From an uncultured Gammaproteobacteria bacterium (GTDB lineage: Bacteria > Pseudomonadota > Gammaproteobacteria > Steroidobacterales > UBA11654): a DNA stretch of 42,688 nt. The number at the start of each line of letters is the position of its first letter. Position 1 is the stretch's first letter. Made by a program: the position numbers and the translations under genes. This document shows positions 18,950 through 28,777 of the stretch, one piece after another. The notes under the pieces were generated by a model. It did no database searches. It had not been told where the DNA came from and saw nothing but the letters and a program-made list of their open reading frames with translations. The stretch covers positions 1-42,688 of the forward strand of contig CACDKD010000009.1 of NCBI GenBank assembly GCA_902553145.1, read 5' to 3'.

Positions 18950-20126
18950 ATGCAGAATTTAAATCTGAAATGAGGTCCTCTGGATCTTCAAGACCGATGT
19001 GGACTCTGACTATGGTATTTCTTAATTTTTCCAAAGAGGATTTCCTGTCTTTTTGAATTCTGACGGGTGTTGCGAGTGACTCAAAACCTCCCCAACTGTA
19101 TCCCATGGAAAAAATCTGCATCTGGTCAAAAAACTTCTCCAGATCTTGATCCTCGTATTTTTGATTCAAAACAATTGACATAAGGCTTCCGCCGCCTGTG
19201 AAGTATTTCTCCCAATTTTCAAAATACTTGGAACTTGGTAAAGGAGGAAATAGAACTGTTTCAACCATTGAATGTGAATCGAGCCAAGAAGCAACTTTCA
19301 TGGCGCTTTCAAATTGCGCCTCCATTCTAACGGCCATTGTTCTCAAGCCTCTTAATCCCAGGTAGCAAGCATCTGGTTCGGCACAAATTCCTTGGCTTCT
19401 TGCTGAATTCTTGATTCTTAAAAAAGTTTTCTTATTGCATGCAACGATACCCAGCATGGCATCCGAGTGCCCGACGACATATTTTGTCGCAGCCTGTATT
19501 TCCACATCGATATCGTGGTCAAAAGTTCTAAAATAAAGTGGTCCAGCCCAAGTGTTATCAAACAATATTGCTATCTCTTGTCCAATCTCATTTGATTTAT
19601 TTCTGATCGCATCAACAACGGTCTTTACATCCAATATCTCAAATGTATTTGAGCTTGGCGCCTCAAGATAAACGACTTTTGTATTCGGTTTGATTGAATC
19701 AGCAATTTCTGCGCCAATCATGGGCGAAATAAAATCATATTCAACACCAAACTTTGACAAATGACCGGAGAAAAACTCTGCGGTTGGTTCATAAGCACCT
19801 TCTGTTATAAGAGCATGGCTCCCACTCTCCATAAATGCACTAATAGCGACATTGATTGCAGACATTCCTGAGTTCGTTGCTATAGAGCGATAAGCGCCGG
19901 AAAGTTCGCTGTATGCCTCTTCAAGCGCTAAGCTATTGGGAGAACCCAAGCGACCATATCGGTAGGTTGAGTATTCATGATCCCAATCTTTATACTCCTT
20001 TAATGTATCAAACAATACCGTTGATGATCGGTAAGGAGGTATATTGACTGCGCCTTTGGCATATTCACGGGATCTCCCCGACTGAGCTAAGATTGTTTTA
20101 GATTTCCTTTTCTTCTTCCTATTCAT
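18936..20126 (-). CDS. metC: Cystathionine beta-lyase (PLP-dependent)
   Basis: Splits cystathionine into homocysteine, pyruvate and ammonia in the cytoplasm. The 396 residues match E. coli MetC (395). PLP-binding Lys215 lies in QAATKYVVGHSD, the cofactor Asp in LFDNTWAG, and the MetC-type YSWGGFESL and VRVHIGLEDPEDLI are near the C-terminus. It overlaps the upstream murU by 8 bases on the same strand and the convergent lipB by 14. Its homocysteine product is the substrate of the MesD-type enzyme at the window start. A related gamma-lyase is possible but the C-terminal motif favours MetC. Confidence 0.92.
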   Translation of the reverse strand: MNRKKKRKSKTILAQSGRSREYAKGAVNIPPYRSSTVLFDTLKEYKDWDHEYSTYRYGRLGSPNSLALEEAYSELSGAYRSIATNSGMSAINVAISAFMESGSHALITEGAYEPTAEFFSGHLSKFGVEYDFISPMIGAEIADSIKPNTKVVYLEAPSSNTFEILDVKTVVDAIRNKSNEIGQEIAILFDNTWAGPLYFRTFDHDIDVEIQAATKYVVGHSDAMLGIVACNKKTFLRIKNSARSQGICAEPDACYLGLRGLRTMAVRMEAQFESAMKVASWLDSHSMVETVLFPPLPSSKYFENWEKYFTGGGSLMSIVLNQKYEDQDLEKFFDQMQIFSMGYSWGGFESLATPVRIQKDRKSSLEKLRNTIVRVHIGLEDPEDLISDLNSAFKRL

Positions 20127-20802
20127 TTCTTTTATCTGCTAACTTATTTTCAGCCTCAGTCAATCTCTTCATGGTTCCTACGTCTAACCAATCGCCTTGA
20201 AACAGTTCGCCTGTGATCATTCTTTTCTCGATGTGTTCATGCAATAATTCTGCAAGTGAGAAATATCTCTGAGACGACTCCGTAAAACAGCGGGTTGAAA
20301 AGTAGCTGATTCCACTAAAAGTATATCTTTCATTATTGGAAATGGTAACTCTATCTCCTTCAAGGCAAAAATCGCCAGAAGAATTATGACGTGGGTTAGG
20401 TACCAGAACAATATGGCCCACAGTCTCTCTATTCAATTGAATTCTCTTAAATGGAAAGTCTGTGATGATGTCGGCATTGACGACCCAAAAAAGATCATCA
20501 TTTATTAGCCCTTCGTCAATAATATTAAAAATTGCACCAGCAGTCCCCAGTGGTTCATCGCCTTCACTGATGTAATCAATACTCACATTGGATTGTTCAT
20601 AATGATTCCTGAGGAATGATTCAATCTGATCTCCCATCCTAGATCCATTGACAATAATCTTTTTGACTCCAGATTCTGCAAGGCAATTGATGTTTCTCTC
20701 AAGCAGAGTTTGTCCGGAAACTGCTATCAAAGGCTTTGGAGTCAATGCAGTCAATGGTTTTAGCCTCTGTCCCTTTCCTGCAGCAAGAATAATTGCAGTC
20801 AT
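20119..20802 (-). CDS. murU: N-acetylmuramate-1-phosphate uridylyltransferase MurU
   Basis: Converts MurNAc-1-phosphate and UTP to UDP-MurNAc for peptidoglycan recycling. I start at ATG 20802, whose product begins M-T-A-I-I-L-A-A-G like Pseudomonas MurU; GTG at 20811, overlapping the amgK stop as GTGA, is an alternative adding three residues. The 227 residues carry the nucleotidyltransferase loop AAGKGQRLKPLT, the TPKPL lysine and the NADIITD metal acid. Pairing with amgK just upstream makes the assignment strong. Confidence 0.9.
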   Translation of the reverse strand: MTAIILAAGKGQRLKPLTALTPKPLIAVSGQTLLERNINCLAESGVKKIIVNGSRMGDQIESFLRNHYEQSNVSIDYISEGDEPLGTAGAIFNIIDEGLINDDLFWVVNADIITDFPFKRIQLNRETVGHIVLVPNPRHNSSGDFCLEGDRVTISNNERYTFSGISYFSTRCFTESSQRYFSLAELLHEHIEKRMITGELFQGDWLDVGTMKRLTEAENKLADKRNE

Positions 20803-20807
20803 TTCAA

Positions 20808-21779
20808 TCACTGGAGATTTAGTTGAATCATCAAGCCGTCGATCATTTCATACTGCTTGCTTAAATGTTTCAAGTAACTCATTGTCAAGGGAATATCATT
20901 CATATAGGCTTCTTTATTATCGCGATGTTTCAGCCTAGAAAAGATTCCAATTGCCTTTAAGTGTCTTTGAGCACCCATTAAATCAAAATCAATCATGAAT
21001 TCATTTAATGGTTTATTTGTCATTTGATTTTTAACTAAATGATCATAGTACATCCTCAACATATCATGCATCTCAGGTAGGTCAATTTTCACATAGCAAT
21101 CTCTGAGCAGTGAAACTATGTCATAGGTAATTGGTCCACACACAGCATCTTGATAATCAACCAAACCCAATTTTTCCTTATCAGAGATAACAATATTTCG
21201 GGAATGAAAATCCCGATGAACCAAAACTCTTTCTTGATGATTTGCTCTTTGGGCCAAATGATTAAAAAGAGGATCAAAATCTATCTTCTCAAGTTGTCTA
21301 ACACTCAATTTAAGCTCATGAAAACAGAACCATTCTTTGAAAAGCTCCATCTCAGAATGCAGCAAGGAATCATCGTATTGGGGGAGTTGATTCATAAGAC
21401 TGCCACCATTGGCCTGCATAAAGACCAAAAGTTCGATTGCTCTATTGTAAAATTCTTCAGTTTTGCTCTCTTTCCTACAATCAAATAGCGTTTTTTGACC
21501 AAGATCACTGATTAAGAAATACCTACCAGAATTATCCTGTTCATGAATATATGGGATCGGCATTGATATTTGATTGAGAAGATTCGATACTCCCATAAAT
21601 TTCTCATTATTCTCCAAACTGGGATCCGAATCCATGACAATGAATGACCCCTTCTCATCATCAATAGCTCTGAAGTAGTTTCTAAAACTAGCATCAGAAC
21701 TAACTTGTTCAATTTTATTGAAGGAATAGCCATCCAATGAGGACAGCCATGTTCTAATTTCTTCGCTTAAATTGCTCAT
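20808..21779 (-). CDS. amgK: Anomeric MurNAc/GlcNAc kinase AmgK
   Basis: Phosphorylates the anomeric position of MurNAc (and GlcNAc), the step before MurU. The 323 residues belong to the aminoglycoside-phosphotransferase fold with HRDFHSRN (188-195) and DYQDA (208-212). It stands divergent from lptD, as in Pseudomonas, where AmgK-MurU recycling bypasses de novo UDP-MurNAc synthesis and lowers fosfomycin sensitivity. The 5' gap (21780-21889) must hold divergent promoters. Confidence 0.9.
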   Translation of the reverse strand: MSNLSEEIRTWLSSLDGYSFNKIEQVSSDASFRNYFRAIDDEKGSFIVMDSDPSLENNEKFMGVSNLLNQISMPIPYIHEQDNSGRYFLISDLGQKTLFDCRKESKTEEFYNRAIELLVFMQANGGSLMNQLPQYDDSLLHSEMELFKEWFCFHELKLSVRQLEKIDFDPLFNHLAQRANHQERVLVHRDFHSRNIVISDKEKLGLVDYQDAVCGPITYDIVSLLRDCYVKIDLPEMHDMLRMYYDHLVKNQMTNKPLNEFMIDFDLMGAQRHLKAIGIFSRLKHRDNKEAYMNDIPLTMSYLKHLSKQYEMIDGLMIQLNLQ

Positions 21780-21852
21780 TTAAAAAATCATTTTTTCATT
21801 CATTATAAACCAGTTGAATGAGGAGAAAGATCAGTAAATTCAACATAGATCA

Positions 21853-21858
21853 TATAAT
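21853..21858 (+). promoter_or_regulatory. Candidate -10 element for lptD
   Basis: A perfect TATAAT lies 31 bases before the ATG at 21890, with no good -35 at 17 bases. If used, it excludes the in-frame start at 21818 and supports the shorter lptD product, whose N-terminus is a proper signal peptide. Confidence 0.3.
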
Positions 21859-21889
21859 ATTGTTTGAAATGGATTGGATCGATTCTTGT

Positions 21890-24025
21890 ATGAAAAAATG
21901 GAAAACTAATATCTTCTTGATATTTGTTGTCATATTTTCTGGTGCTTCTGAAGATGTTTATTCAAAAAATATTTGTATAGCAAATGGGTCGGATGTTTTT
22001 CAGCCACTGAGCGTATTGGATGAGCCAAAAATAAACAATGAAATACGAATCACATCAGGCGCCAATACCATCACTGCCGGTCAAGCAATTTATGATGAAG
22101 GCGGTGGATCAATCACTATCAGCGGTGGCATTTCGCTTGAAAATCCAAATCTTTTGATTGAGGGTCAGCAAGCATTGATTAATACAGATAAAGAAACTGC
22201 GATTATAAAAAATGCAAACTATTTTTTTTCAAATATATCTGCGAGAGGAAGCAGTGAAGAGTTTCGAATTGAGGAAGGCAATAATTATGTACTAATTAAA
22301 CCCACTTATACAACCTGCAATCAATTGGATCAATCTTGGGAATTAGTTGCTGATGAAATTTTAATCAATGAAGAGGAAGGCAAAGCAAAAAATATTGCAC
22401 TTCGGTTCAAGAATATTCCTCTACTTTTTCTCCCAAGACTTACATTCCCAACCAATGACGAGAGAAAGTCAGGATTCTTGGTTCCAAGTTTTGGCTCTTC
22501 TTCAAAGAGAGGGGTTGAAATTGAAATTCCATATTATTGGAATATCGCGCCCAATACCGACCTCAAGACAACCCTTAACTACATGAAGAAAAGAGGAGCA
22601 GAAATGAAGGCCGAACTCCGATTTCTCACTTCAAATCAAGTTGGGCAGGTGGAATTGAATCATTTAGCCTCTGATGATCTTTTCAATGACGACCGAACTT
22701 ACTCAAAAATAAATTATCAACTAAAACCCTCAGCTAATACAAAAATTGAAATATCTGGAGAATATGCCTCTGACACAAACTACTTTGAGGACTTAAGTCA
22801 AAGCACAAACGAAAGCAGCAGAACGCATCTTACTCGAGATATTGTATTCAAGTCTTTTGGAAAAAACTGGATGCTGAATATGGGTATGACAAATTATCAG
22901 ATGCTGGATGATAATCCAAAATGTCTTGCTATGGGAATTTGTGAACAAAATGATCCATACCGACTCAAGCCATATGTGAATTTTAATGGGAATTGGCAAA
23001 GCAAAGAATCCAACATCAATTTCAATGTCGATAGCGAAATTGTTTTTTTCGATCATTTGCAAAGTGAAAGTGTAAAAAGACTAAAGAATCGAACCACTCT
23101 TTCTAAAATTTTCAATCTTAAAGGAATTGAGGTGCAACCCTCATTGGGACTTGATTACGCAAAATTTGAGTCTGATTCCAATGAAACAGAAGCCAAAAGA
23201 ACATTGCCCATCTACAGCCTGGATATAAGAGCGAATCTAATAAGAATTTCGGATGATGGAGATATTCGACACTCTCTTCAACCTCGTGTGATGGCTGTTC
23301 ACATACCGTACAAAGATCAAAGTGACTTTCCTTTTATCGATACAATTATCCCAGACTTTAATTATTTTCAGCTCTTTAATCAAAATCGATTCATCGGCAA
23401 TGATCGACTGGGCGATACATCTAAAATCAGCTATGGCTTGGTCGCAAAAAGGACTCGGGTTCAGTCTGGAAAAGATATTTTTGAATTTACATTTGGCCAA
23501 ACACTGCATTTAAGGGATGAGAAAATTGGTATCCCAGGGGATAAAAGAAGAAAATCTGGTTCATTGACAAACCTCGCCTCCATCGACATTGCAATGACAG
23601 AATCATTGAATTTGAAATTGGATCACTACTGGGATTCAGATGTGGATGAGATAAAAAGAAGTCAAATTGGCGTCGAATACAAAGACAGTGGCACCAAGCG
23701 TTTGAATTTAGCTTATCGATTCAGAGAACGCAATATCAAGCAACTGCATGGGTCATTCTCATGGCCTATTCGAGATCAATGGAGCTTTATCGGTCACTAT
23801 CGATATTCAATAAAAGATAGAAAAACCATCGACCAGTTTTTTGGGATAAATTATGAAACATGTTGCTGGAGTATTTCTGCTGTTTCAAGGAAGCATCTTA
23901 TTTATCGAAACGGTGAAACAGACTCTTCATTCTCAATACAATTCATGCTCAAAGGGCTTGGTGAATTCGGAACGCCAATAAATCGAATCTTTGAAGATGG
24001 TATTTTTGCATACGATCAATCATAA
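21890..24025 (+). CDS. lptD: LPS-assembly outer-membrane protein LptD
   Basis: Forms the outer-membrane translocon that inserts lipopolysaccharide. I choose ATG 21890, giving M-K-K-W-K then a hydrophobic signal; an in-frame start at 21818 would add 24 residues ahead of it. The 711 residues have an OstA periplasmic jellyroll (about 45-150) and a long beta-barrel. The disulfide cysteines that control LptD maturation in E. coli are conserved as a set: Cys29, Cys143 and the pair Cys658-Cys659 in YETCCW. It is followed by surA, whose chaperone product helps fold LptD. Confidence 0.95.
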   Translation: MKKWKTNIFLIFVVIFSGASEDVYSKNICIANGSDVFQPLSVLDEPKINNEIRITSGANTITAGQAIYDEGGGSITISGGISLENPNLLIEGQQALINTDKETAIIKNANYFFSNISARGSSEEFRIEEGNNYVLIKPTYTTCNQLDQSWELVADEILINEEEGKAKNIALRFKNIPLLFLPRLTFPTNDERKSGFLVPSFGSSSKRGVEIEIPYYWNIAPNTDLKTTLNYMKKRGAEMKAELRFLTSNQVGQVELNHLASDDLFNDDRTYSKINYQLKPSANTKIEISGEYASDTNYFEDLSQSTNESSRTHLTRDIVFKSFGKNWMLNMGMTNYQMLDDNPKCLAMGICEQNDPYRLKPYVNFNGNWQSKESNINFNVDSEIVFFDHLQSESVKRLKNRTTLSKIFNLKGIEVQPSLGLDYAKFESDSNETEAKRTLPIYSLDIRANLIRISDDGDIRHSLQPRVMAVHIPYKDQSDFPFIDTIIPDFNYFQLFNQNRFIGNDRLGDTSKISYGLVAKRTRVQSGKDIFEFTFGQTLHLRDEKIGIPGDKRRKSGSLTNLASIDIAMTESLNLKLDHYWDSDVDEIKRSQIGVEYKDSGTKRLNLAYRFRERNIKQLHGSFSWPIRDQWSFIGHYRYSIKDRKTIDQFFGINYETCCWSISAVSRKHLIYRNGETDSSFSIQFMLKGLGEFGTPINRIFEDGIFAYDQS

Positions 24026-24038
24026 TTTGTTTTCAGAA

Positions 24039-25346
24039 ATGATTAGATATTTAAAAATAATAATCCTCGTACTCATCCTTCAGCCAAATCAGGGTGAAAC
24101 ACAGACGCGTGAACTTGGAGGCACTGGTCAGCTTGTTGATGGCATTGCTGCAATTGTGAATGATGGTGTTGTGCTCAGAAGTGAAGTCGAAGACCAAGTA
24201 ACGATGCTGCTGAGAAATTTTGAAAGACAAGGCGCGCAACTTCCCCCGATTGGGCAGTTAAGAGAGGATGTTCTTGAAAGACTGATTTTGCAAAGGATTC
24301 AGTTGCAAAGGGCAGAGAGGTACGGAATCAATATATCTGATGAAGGCTTGAATTCTGCCATCAATAATGTTGCTTTAAATAACAATGTTACTTTTGAAGA
24401 ATTTCCTGAAGTATTGGCAGCAGAAGGCATAGATTACTTCAAGTACAGAAATGAATTAAAACAACAAATCACTTTGGATGAGCTCAGACAACGGGAAGTT
24501 TCTTCAAGAATTTCTGTTTCTGAAAGCGAGCTGGACAGCTATCTGATCTTGCAAAAAGAAGAGGATCAAAAATCCTATGACTATGACCTCTCTCATATCT
24601 TGCTCCCCATCACAAGTCGCTCTGGAGAAGGAGAGATCACCCGTAAGCAAGAGATGATCATCGACCTTCGATTGAAAATCGAAGACGGGGAAACATTTGA
24701 ATCCATTGCAAGAAGTTTTTCTGAAGGGCAGCAAGCCACTAATGGTGGGCGGTTGGGTTGGATGAAAGGAAGTGAATTGCCTGAAATTTTTCTCACAGCA
24801 ATTAGAGATACTCAAATTGATGAGCTCTCAGAGCCATTCCAAAGCTCTAGTGGTTTTCATCTCCTTAGGGTCAATGGCATCAAAGGCAACGATCCAGTAA
24901 TCGAAGAACAAATCAATGTCAGGCACATACTCATCAGAACAAATGAGATTCTTGATGATGCTGCAGCCGAGGAGAAATTAAAGACCATTCGAACACAAAT
25001 AATTGATGAGGGTGACTTTGGTGCTGTTGCTTCTGCCGTTTCTGAAGATCCAGGTTCCGCTCAAGATGGCGGAGACATGGGTTGGGCGCCAAGAGGTTTC
25101 TTTGTTCCAGAGTTTGAAGAAATTGCCTATTCGCTGGACATGAACCAAATCAGTTCTCCTTTCAAATCAAGATATGGATGGCACATCATTCAATACATGG
25201 GCCAAAGGTCTCATGACATTACCGAAGAAGTTCAAAGAAGAAAGGCTGTTTCAGCCATAAGAAACCTGAAGCTTTCTGATGAAATAGAAATATGGGCTAG
25301 AGAACTCAGGGATGAAGCTTATGTAGAAAAGCTTCCATTTGACTAA
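24039..25346 (+). CDS. surA: Periplasmic chaperone and peptidyl-prolyl isomerase SurA
   Basis: Escorts outer-membrane beta-barrels across the periplasm. I start at ATG 24039, just after lptD, because its product begins with a clean signal peptide (about 1-20); a start at 23991 inside lptD would bury it. The 435 residues have the SurA N domain (about 30-155, DGIAAIVNDGVVLRSEV), two parvulin domains (about 183-283 and 296-395, each with an SHILL or RHILI strand and a GG-D/R-LGW motif) and a C-terminal helix. The lptD-surA-pdxA-rsmA order is conserved in gammaproteobacteria. Confidence 0.96.
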   Translation: MIRYLKIIILVLILQPNQGETQTRELGGTGQLVDGIAAIVNDGVVLRSEVEDQVTMLLRNFERQGAQLPPIGQLREDVLERLILQRIQLQRAERYGINISDEGLNSAINNVALNNNVTFEEFPEVLAAEGIDYFKYRNELKQQITLDELRQREVSSRISVSESELDSYLILQKEEDQKSYDYDLSHILLPITSRSGEGEITRKQEMIIDLRLKIEDGETFESIARSFSEGQQATNGGRLGWMKGSELPEIFLTAIRDTQIDELSEPFQSSSGFHLLRVNGIKGNDPVIEEQINVRHILIRTNEILDDAAAEEKLKTIRTQIIDEGDFGAVASAVSEDPGSAQDGGDMGWAPRGFFVPEFEEIAYSLDMNQISSPFKSRYGWHIIQYMGQRSHDITEEVQRRKAVSAIRNLKLSDEIEIWARELRDEAYVEKLPFD

Positions 25347-25364
25347 TCTTGTAATTGCAAAAAA

Positions 25365-26360
25365 ATGTCAGAACTATACGCTGTAACATCGGGTGACCCA
25401 GCCGGTATTGGTCCAGATATCTCTCTCAAGATTGCCCTTAGAGAAGACAGCCATCAATTTGTAGTTTTCGGCAACATGGATCTTCTCAGAGAAAGAGCTG
25501 AGATGCATGCAATGGATATTAAATTTATTGAATTCGATGAAGCAACCTCCGATTCGCAAATCCAGAAAAACACCTTATTGGTTAAAAACTTCAATTTGAA
25601 CCAATCTATTCAGCCGGGAGTAATGGATTCAAAAAATGGTTCTTATACGCTTTCCATGATCGACGATGCGGTTAAGGGTTGCATGGATGGCCGGTTTACT
25701 GGATGCATTACCGGACCTGTGAACAAAGAATCAATTGCAAAAAGCGGTTACGAATTCTCTGGTCACACAGAATACATTGGCAAGCTTTGCAATCAAACAC
25801 CAGTAATGACATTTATTTCAGATCACATGAAAATTGCGTTGCTTACAACACACCTACCAATCAAAGATGTGCCCGGTCAAATTACATTGCAAGGAATCAT
25901 GGACGTTGTAAAAATCATCCATGCTGACCTTGTCAATTATTTTGCCATCAAAAACCCAAAAATTGGTATAACGGGGCTCAATCCTCATGCTGGTGAAAAT
26001 GGACATATAGGTAGAGAGGAAGAGGAAATCTTTTTACCAGCACTGAAGTCATTGAATGATTCAGGAATTCATGTCGATGGGCCTTATGCAGCAGATACAA
26101 TTCTCTTGAACGATACCGGACATGATCTAATAATTAGCATTTTTCATGATCAACTATTGCCTCTGTTTAAGCATGCAAATCCTCACCTCTCAACAAACGT
26201 TACTATGGGTCTAAAAATTATAAGAACATCTGTGGATCATGGTGTTGCATTTGATAAAGTCGGCACTCCAGATATCAATCATCAGAGTCTTTATCATGCC
26301 TTGGATACAGCAAAATCAATGGCTAACTCTTATGAAAAAACCAAGTCAAATCAGAGCTAA
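25365..26360 (+). CDS. pdxA: 4-hydroxythreonine-4-phosphate dehydrogenase
   Basis: Oxidises 4-phosphohydroxy-L-threonine in DXP-dependent pyridoxal phosphate synthesis. The 331 residues begin with the family N-terminus TSGDPAGIGPD. Metal-binding histidines align with E. coli PdxA: His163 (TTHLP), His208 (NPHAGENG) and His261 (FHDQLLPLFK); substrate-binding His134 is in FSGHTEY. Its end overlaps the rsmA start by 29 bases. Confidence 0.97.
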   Translation: MSELYAVTSGDPAGIGPDISLKIALREDSHQFVVFGNMDLLRERAEMHAMDIKFIEFDEATSDSQIQKNTLLVKNFNLNQSIQPGVMDSKNGSYTLSMIDDAVKGCMDGRFTGCITGPVNKESIAKSGYEFSGHTEYIGKLCNQTPVMTFISDHMKIALLTTHLPIKDVPGQITLQGIMDVVKIIHADLVNYFAIKNPKIGITGLNPHAGENGHIGREEEEIFLPALKSLNDSGIHVDGPYAADTILLNDTGHDLIISIFHDQLLPLFKHANPHLSTNVTMGLKIIRTSVDHGVAFDKVGTPDINHQSLYHALDTAKSMANSYEKTKSNQS

Positions 26361-27117
26361 AAAGCATTTAAGCCAGAATTTCTTAACTGATGAAAATGTC
26401 ATCAATAAAATCATTCGATCTTTTAATCTAGAGGAAGATGACCATGTAATAGAAGTTGGCCCTGGATATGGATCCATGACTTTTCCAATCGCAGAAATGG
26501 TTGACTCAGTCGACGTGATAGAGGTGGATAAAAATTTGGTCGAGTATTTAAATGAACACGATCAAAATCAGTTGGTGAATGTCATTCAAGCAGATGCTTT
26601 GGAGTTTGATTTTGCAACACTGAAAAAGAAACGAAAAATTCGACTGATCGGTAACCTGCCCTATCATATTTCCACACCTTTGCTTTTTCACTTGCTTGGT
26701 TTTTCTGAATTATTTCAAGACTTTCATGTCATGGTGCAAAAGGAAGTTGCGGACAGAATGGTAAGTATTCATAACAATAAAACTTATGGCAGATTATCGG
26801 TCGCAATTCAGTCGAGATGTGATGCTAACAAGATTTTAGATATAAAGCCCGGTGCATTTCAACCAAGGCCACAGGTGCTTTCTTCAATCGTAAAGCTTGT
26901 CCCAAAAGCATTGCTTCGGACTGAGTTGCACACTCAATTAGATCCAATCATAAAAATGGCATTCAATCAAAGAAGAAAGAAAATTCGTAATTCATTAAAA
27001 AAACTCTTTGATTCTGAGGAGATTTTGAACTGTGGAATTGATCCAAATGCCAGAGCTGAAAATCTCAGTGTCGATGATTACATTAAATTATCAGAGATTA
27101 ATAGGCAGGCAGAGTGA
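26332..27117 (+). CDS. rsmA: 16S rRNA (adenine1518-N6/adenine1519-N6)-dimethyltransferase
   Basis: Dimethylates two adjacent adenines near the 3' end of 16S rRNA during 30S maturation. I start at ATG 26332, giving M-K-K-P-S-Q-I-R-A-K-K-H-L-S-Q-N-F-L, which matches the family N-terminus; the frame is open upstream into pdxA but that part is unrelated. The 261 residues carry SAM motif EVGPGYG (41-47) and catalytic GNLPYH (107-112). Confidence 0.96.
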   Translation: MKKPSQIRAKKHLSQNFLTDENVINKIIRSFNLEEDDHVIEVGPGYGSMTFPIAEMVDSVDVIEVDKNLVEYLNEHDQNQLVNVIQADALEFDFATLKKKRKIRLIGNLPYHISTPLLFHLLGFSELFQDFHVMVQKEVADRMVSIHNNKTYGRLSVAIQSRCDANKILDIKPGAFQPRPQVLSSIVKLVPKALLRTELHTQLDPIIKMAFNQRRKKIRNSLKKLFDSEEILNCGIDPNARAENLSVDDYIKLSEINRQAE

Positions 27118-27929
27118 GAAAAATAGTCATTGGTGATGTACAGGGATGCTTGGACGAGCTTAAGGCGTTGCTTGATCTAATGAATTTTAATTCAGCATCA
27201 GATCGAGTAATCTTTTTGGGAGATCTGGTGAATAGAGGCCCCAAATCTTTGGAGGTCCTGGAGTTTCTTTACTCAATGGATCATTGCGTTTTAAATACGC
27301 TTGGTAATCATGATTTACACTTGCTAGCTCTGACAATCGGCAATCGACCTTATCGCGAAAAAGATCGATCAATTAAGCCAATATTGGACTCAAAAAATAA
27401 AATTAACCTTATTGAGTGGCTCAGGCATCAACCACTCATGCATGAGGAGCCTGCTTTTGATGCAATCATGGTTCATGCAGGAATTCATCCCGAATGGGAC
27501 ATATTGCAAGCAAGATCAATGGCAAAAGAAATTGAGTCGCTCTTGCAAAGCGATAATGCATCATCAGTTTTAACAGGGATGTATTCGGATCAATCTTGGT
27601 CCAATGACTTAGACGGAGTCCCTAAAATAAACGCAATCATTAACTCCTTCACAAGGATGCGATTTTTAGATCAAAATGGTCTCTGCAATTTCACAGAAAA
27701 AAATGCGCCGAGAGAAGTATCTGATTCGCTTACGCCTTGGTTCATGAGTGAAGATATGAAAATTAAAGATAAGAATATCTTTTTTGGACACTGGTCAACT
27801 TTGGGAGACTTTTGCCATGAAAATATTTCTTGTTTGGATGCTGGCTGTGTTTGGGGCGGTGAAATGATTGCGATCGATCTTGATGAGCCTCAGAAAAAGA
27901 TTAAATATAAAAGCTCTATATCGAGATAG
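27114..27929 (+). CDS. apaH: Symmetrical bis(5'-nucleosyl)-tetraphosphatase ApaH
   Basis: Hydrolyses Ap4A to two ADP and can remove Np4 caps from RNA. It starts with GTG overlapping the rsmA stop as GTGA. The 271 residues show metallophosphatase motifs GDVQG (7-11), GDLVNRG (36-42) and GNHD (64-67), with His residues in MVHAG and FGHW completing the metal site. apaG, usually between rsmA and apaH, is absent here. The end overlaps convergent thyA by 14 bases. Confidence 0.96.
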   Translation: MRKIVIGDVQGCLDELKALLDLMNFNSASDRVIFLGDLVNRGPKSLEVLEFLYSMDHCVLNTLGNHDLHLLALTIGNRPYREKDRSIKPILDSKNKINLIEWLRHQPLMHEEPAFDAIMVHAGIHPEWDILQARSMAKEIESLLQSDNASSVLTGMYSDQSWSNDLDGVPKINAIINSFTRMRFLDQNGLCNFTEKNAPREVSDSLTPWFMSEDMKIKDKNIFFGHWSTLGDFCHENISCLDAGCVWGGEMIAIDLDEPQKKIKYKSSISR

Positions 27930-28752
27930 GTGCCGATATATGGGGATGAGACTGGTAATTGATGAGTTCAAAATCTTCATACTTGTAATCAAAAATTGAT
28001 GCGGGCTTTCGATTTATTTTTAGTTTTGGCAGAGGATAGGGCTCTCTTTTCAGTTGTTCATTGGCCTGCTCCAAATGATTGAGGTAGAGATGAACATCGC
28101 CTCCCGTCCAAATGAAGTCACCAACATCTAAATCGCATTGTTGGGCAATCATATGTGTCAATAAACTATACGAAGCGATATTGAATCCCAATCCTAGGAA
28201 TGTGTCACAGCTTCTCTGATAGAGCTGACATGAAAGTTTTCCCTGGGAGACAAAAAATTGAAATAACGCGTGGCATGGTGCCAATGACATTTTTCCCAGT
28301 TTGACATTTTCCTGAGGGGAAATGCTCTCATCGGGTAAATCGGCAACATTCCATGCATTGACGATAATTCTTCTTGAAGAAGGATTGCTTCGAATTTGCT
28401 CGATGACTTGTTCAATTTGATCAATATGCTGACCATTATTGTGATCAACCCAATTTCTCCACTGAAAACCATAAATTGGACCCAAGTCTCCCTTATCGGT
28501 TTCCCACTCATCCCAGATATGAACCCCATTCTCTTTGAGTAAGTTATTGTCGGTAGAGCCATCTAGAAACCACAAAAGTTCGTAGACAACTCCTTTAAAG
28601 AAAATCTTCTTTGTTGTCAGAATTGGGAAGCCTTGATTCAGATCAAAGCGCATTTGGTGGCCGAATAAACTCTTTGTACCTGTGCCAGTCCGATCGTCCT
28701 TGACCTCTCCCTCATCGAGAATCTTCTGTAATAAGTCTAGATACTGCTTCAA
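27916..28752 (-). CDS. thyA: Thymidylate synthase ThyA
   Basis: Methylates dUMP to dTMP with methylene-tetrahydrofolate. The 278 residues include catalytic Cys160 in [10 protein letters not shown], the RTGTGT N-terminal arginine loop, SSRRI phosphate-binding arginines and [19 protein letters not shown]. coli ThyA has 264 residues; the extra length sits mainly in the loop before the catalytic cysteine (about 140-153). It follows lgt by 25 bases, the lgt-thyA order also seen in E. coli. Confidence 0.97.
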   Translation of the reverse strand: MKQYLDLLQKILDEGEVKDDRTGTGTKSLFGHQMRFDLNQGFPILTTKKIFFKGVVYELLWFLDGSTDNNLLKENGVHIWDEWETDKGDLGPIYGFQWRNWVDHNNGQHIDQIEQVIEQIRSNPSSRRIIVNAWNVADLPDESISPQENVKLGKMSLAPCHALFQFFVSQGKLSCQLYQRSCDTFLGLGFNIASYSLLTHMIAQQCDLDVGDFIWTGGDVHLYLNHLEQANEQLKREPYPLPKLKINRKPASIFDYKYEDFELINYQSHPHISAPISI

Positions 28753-28777
28753 ATCCTTTCCTTATCTTTTGTCTGCT

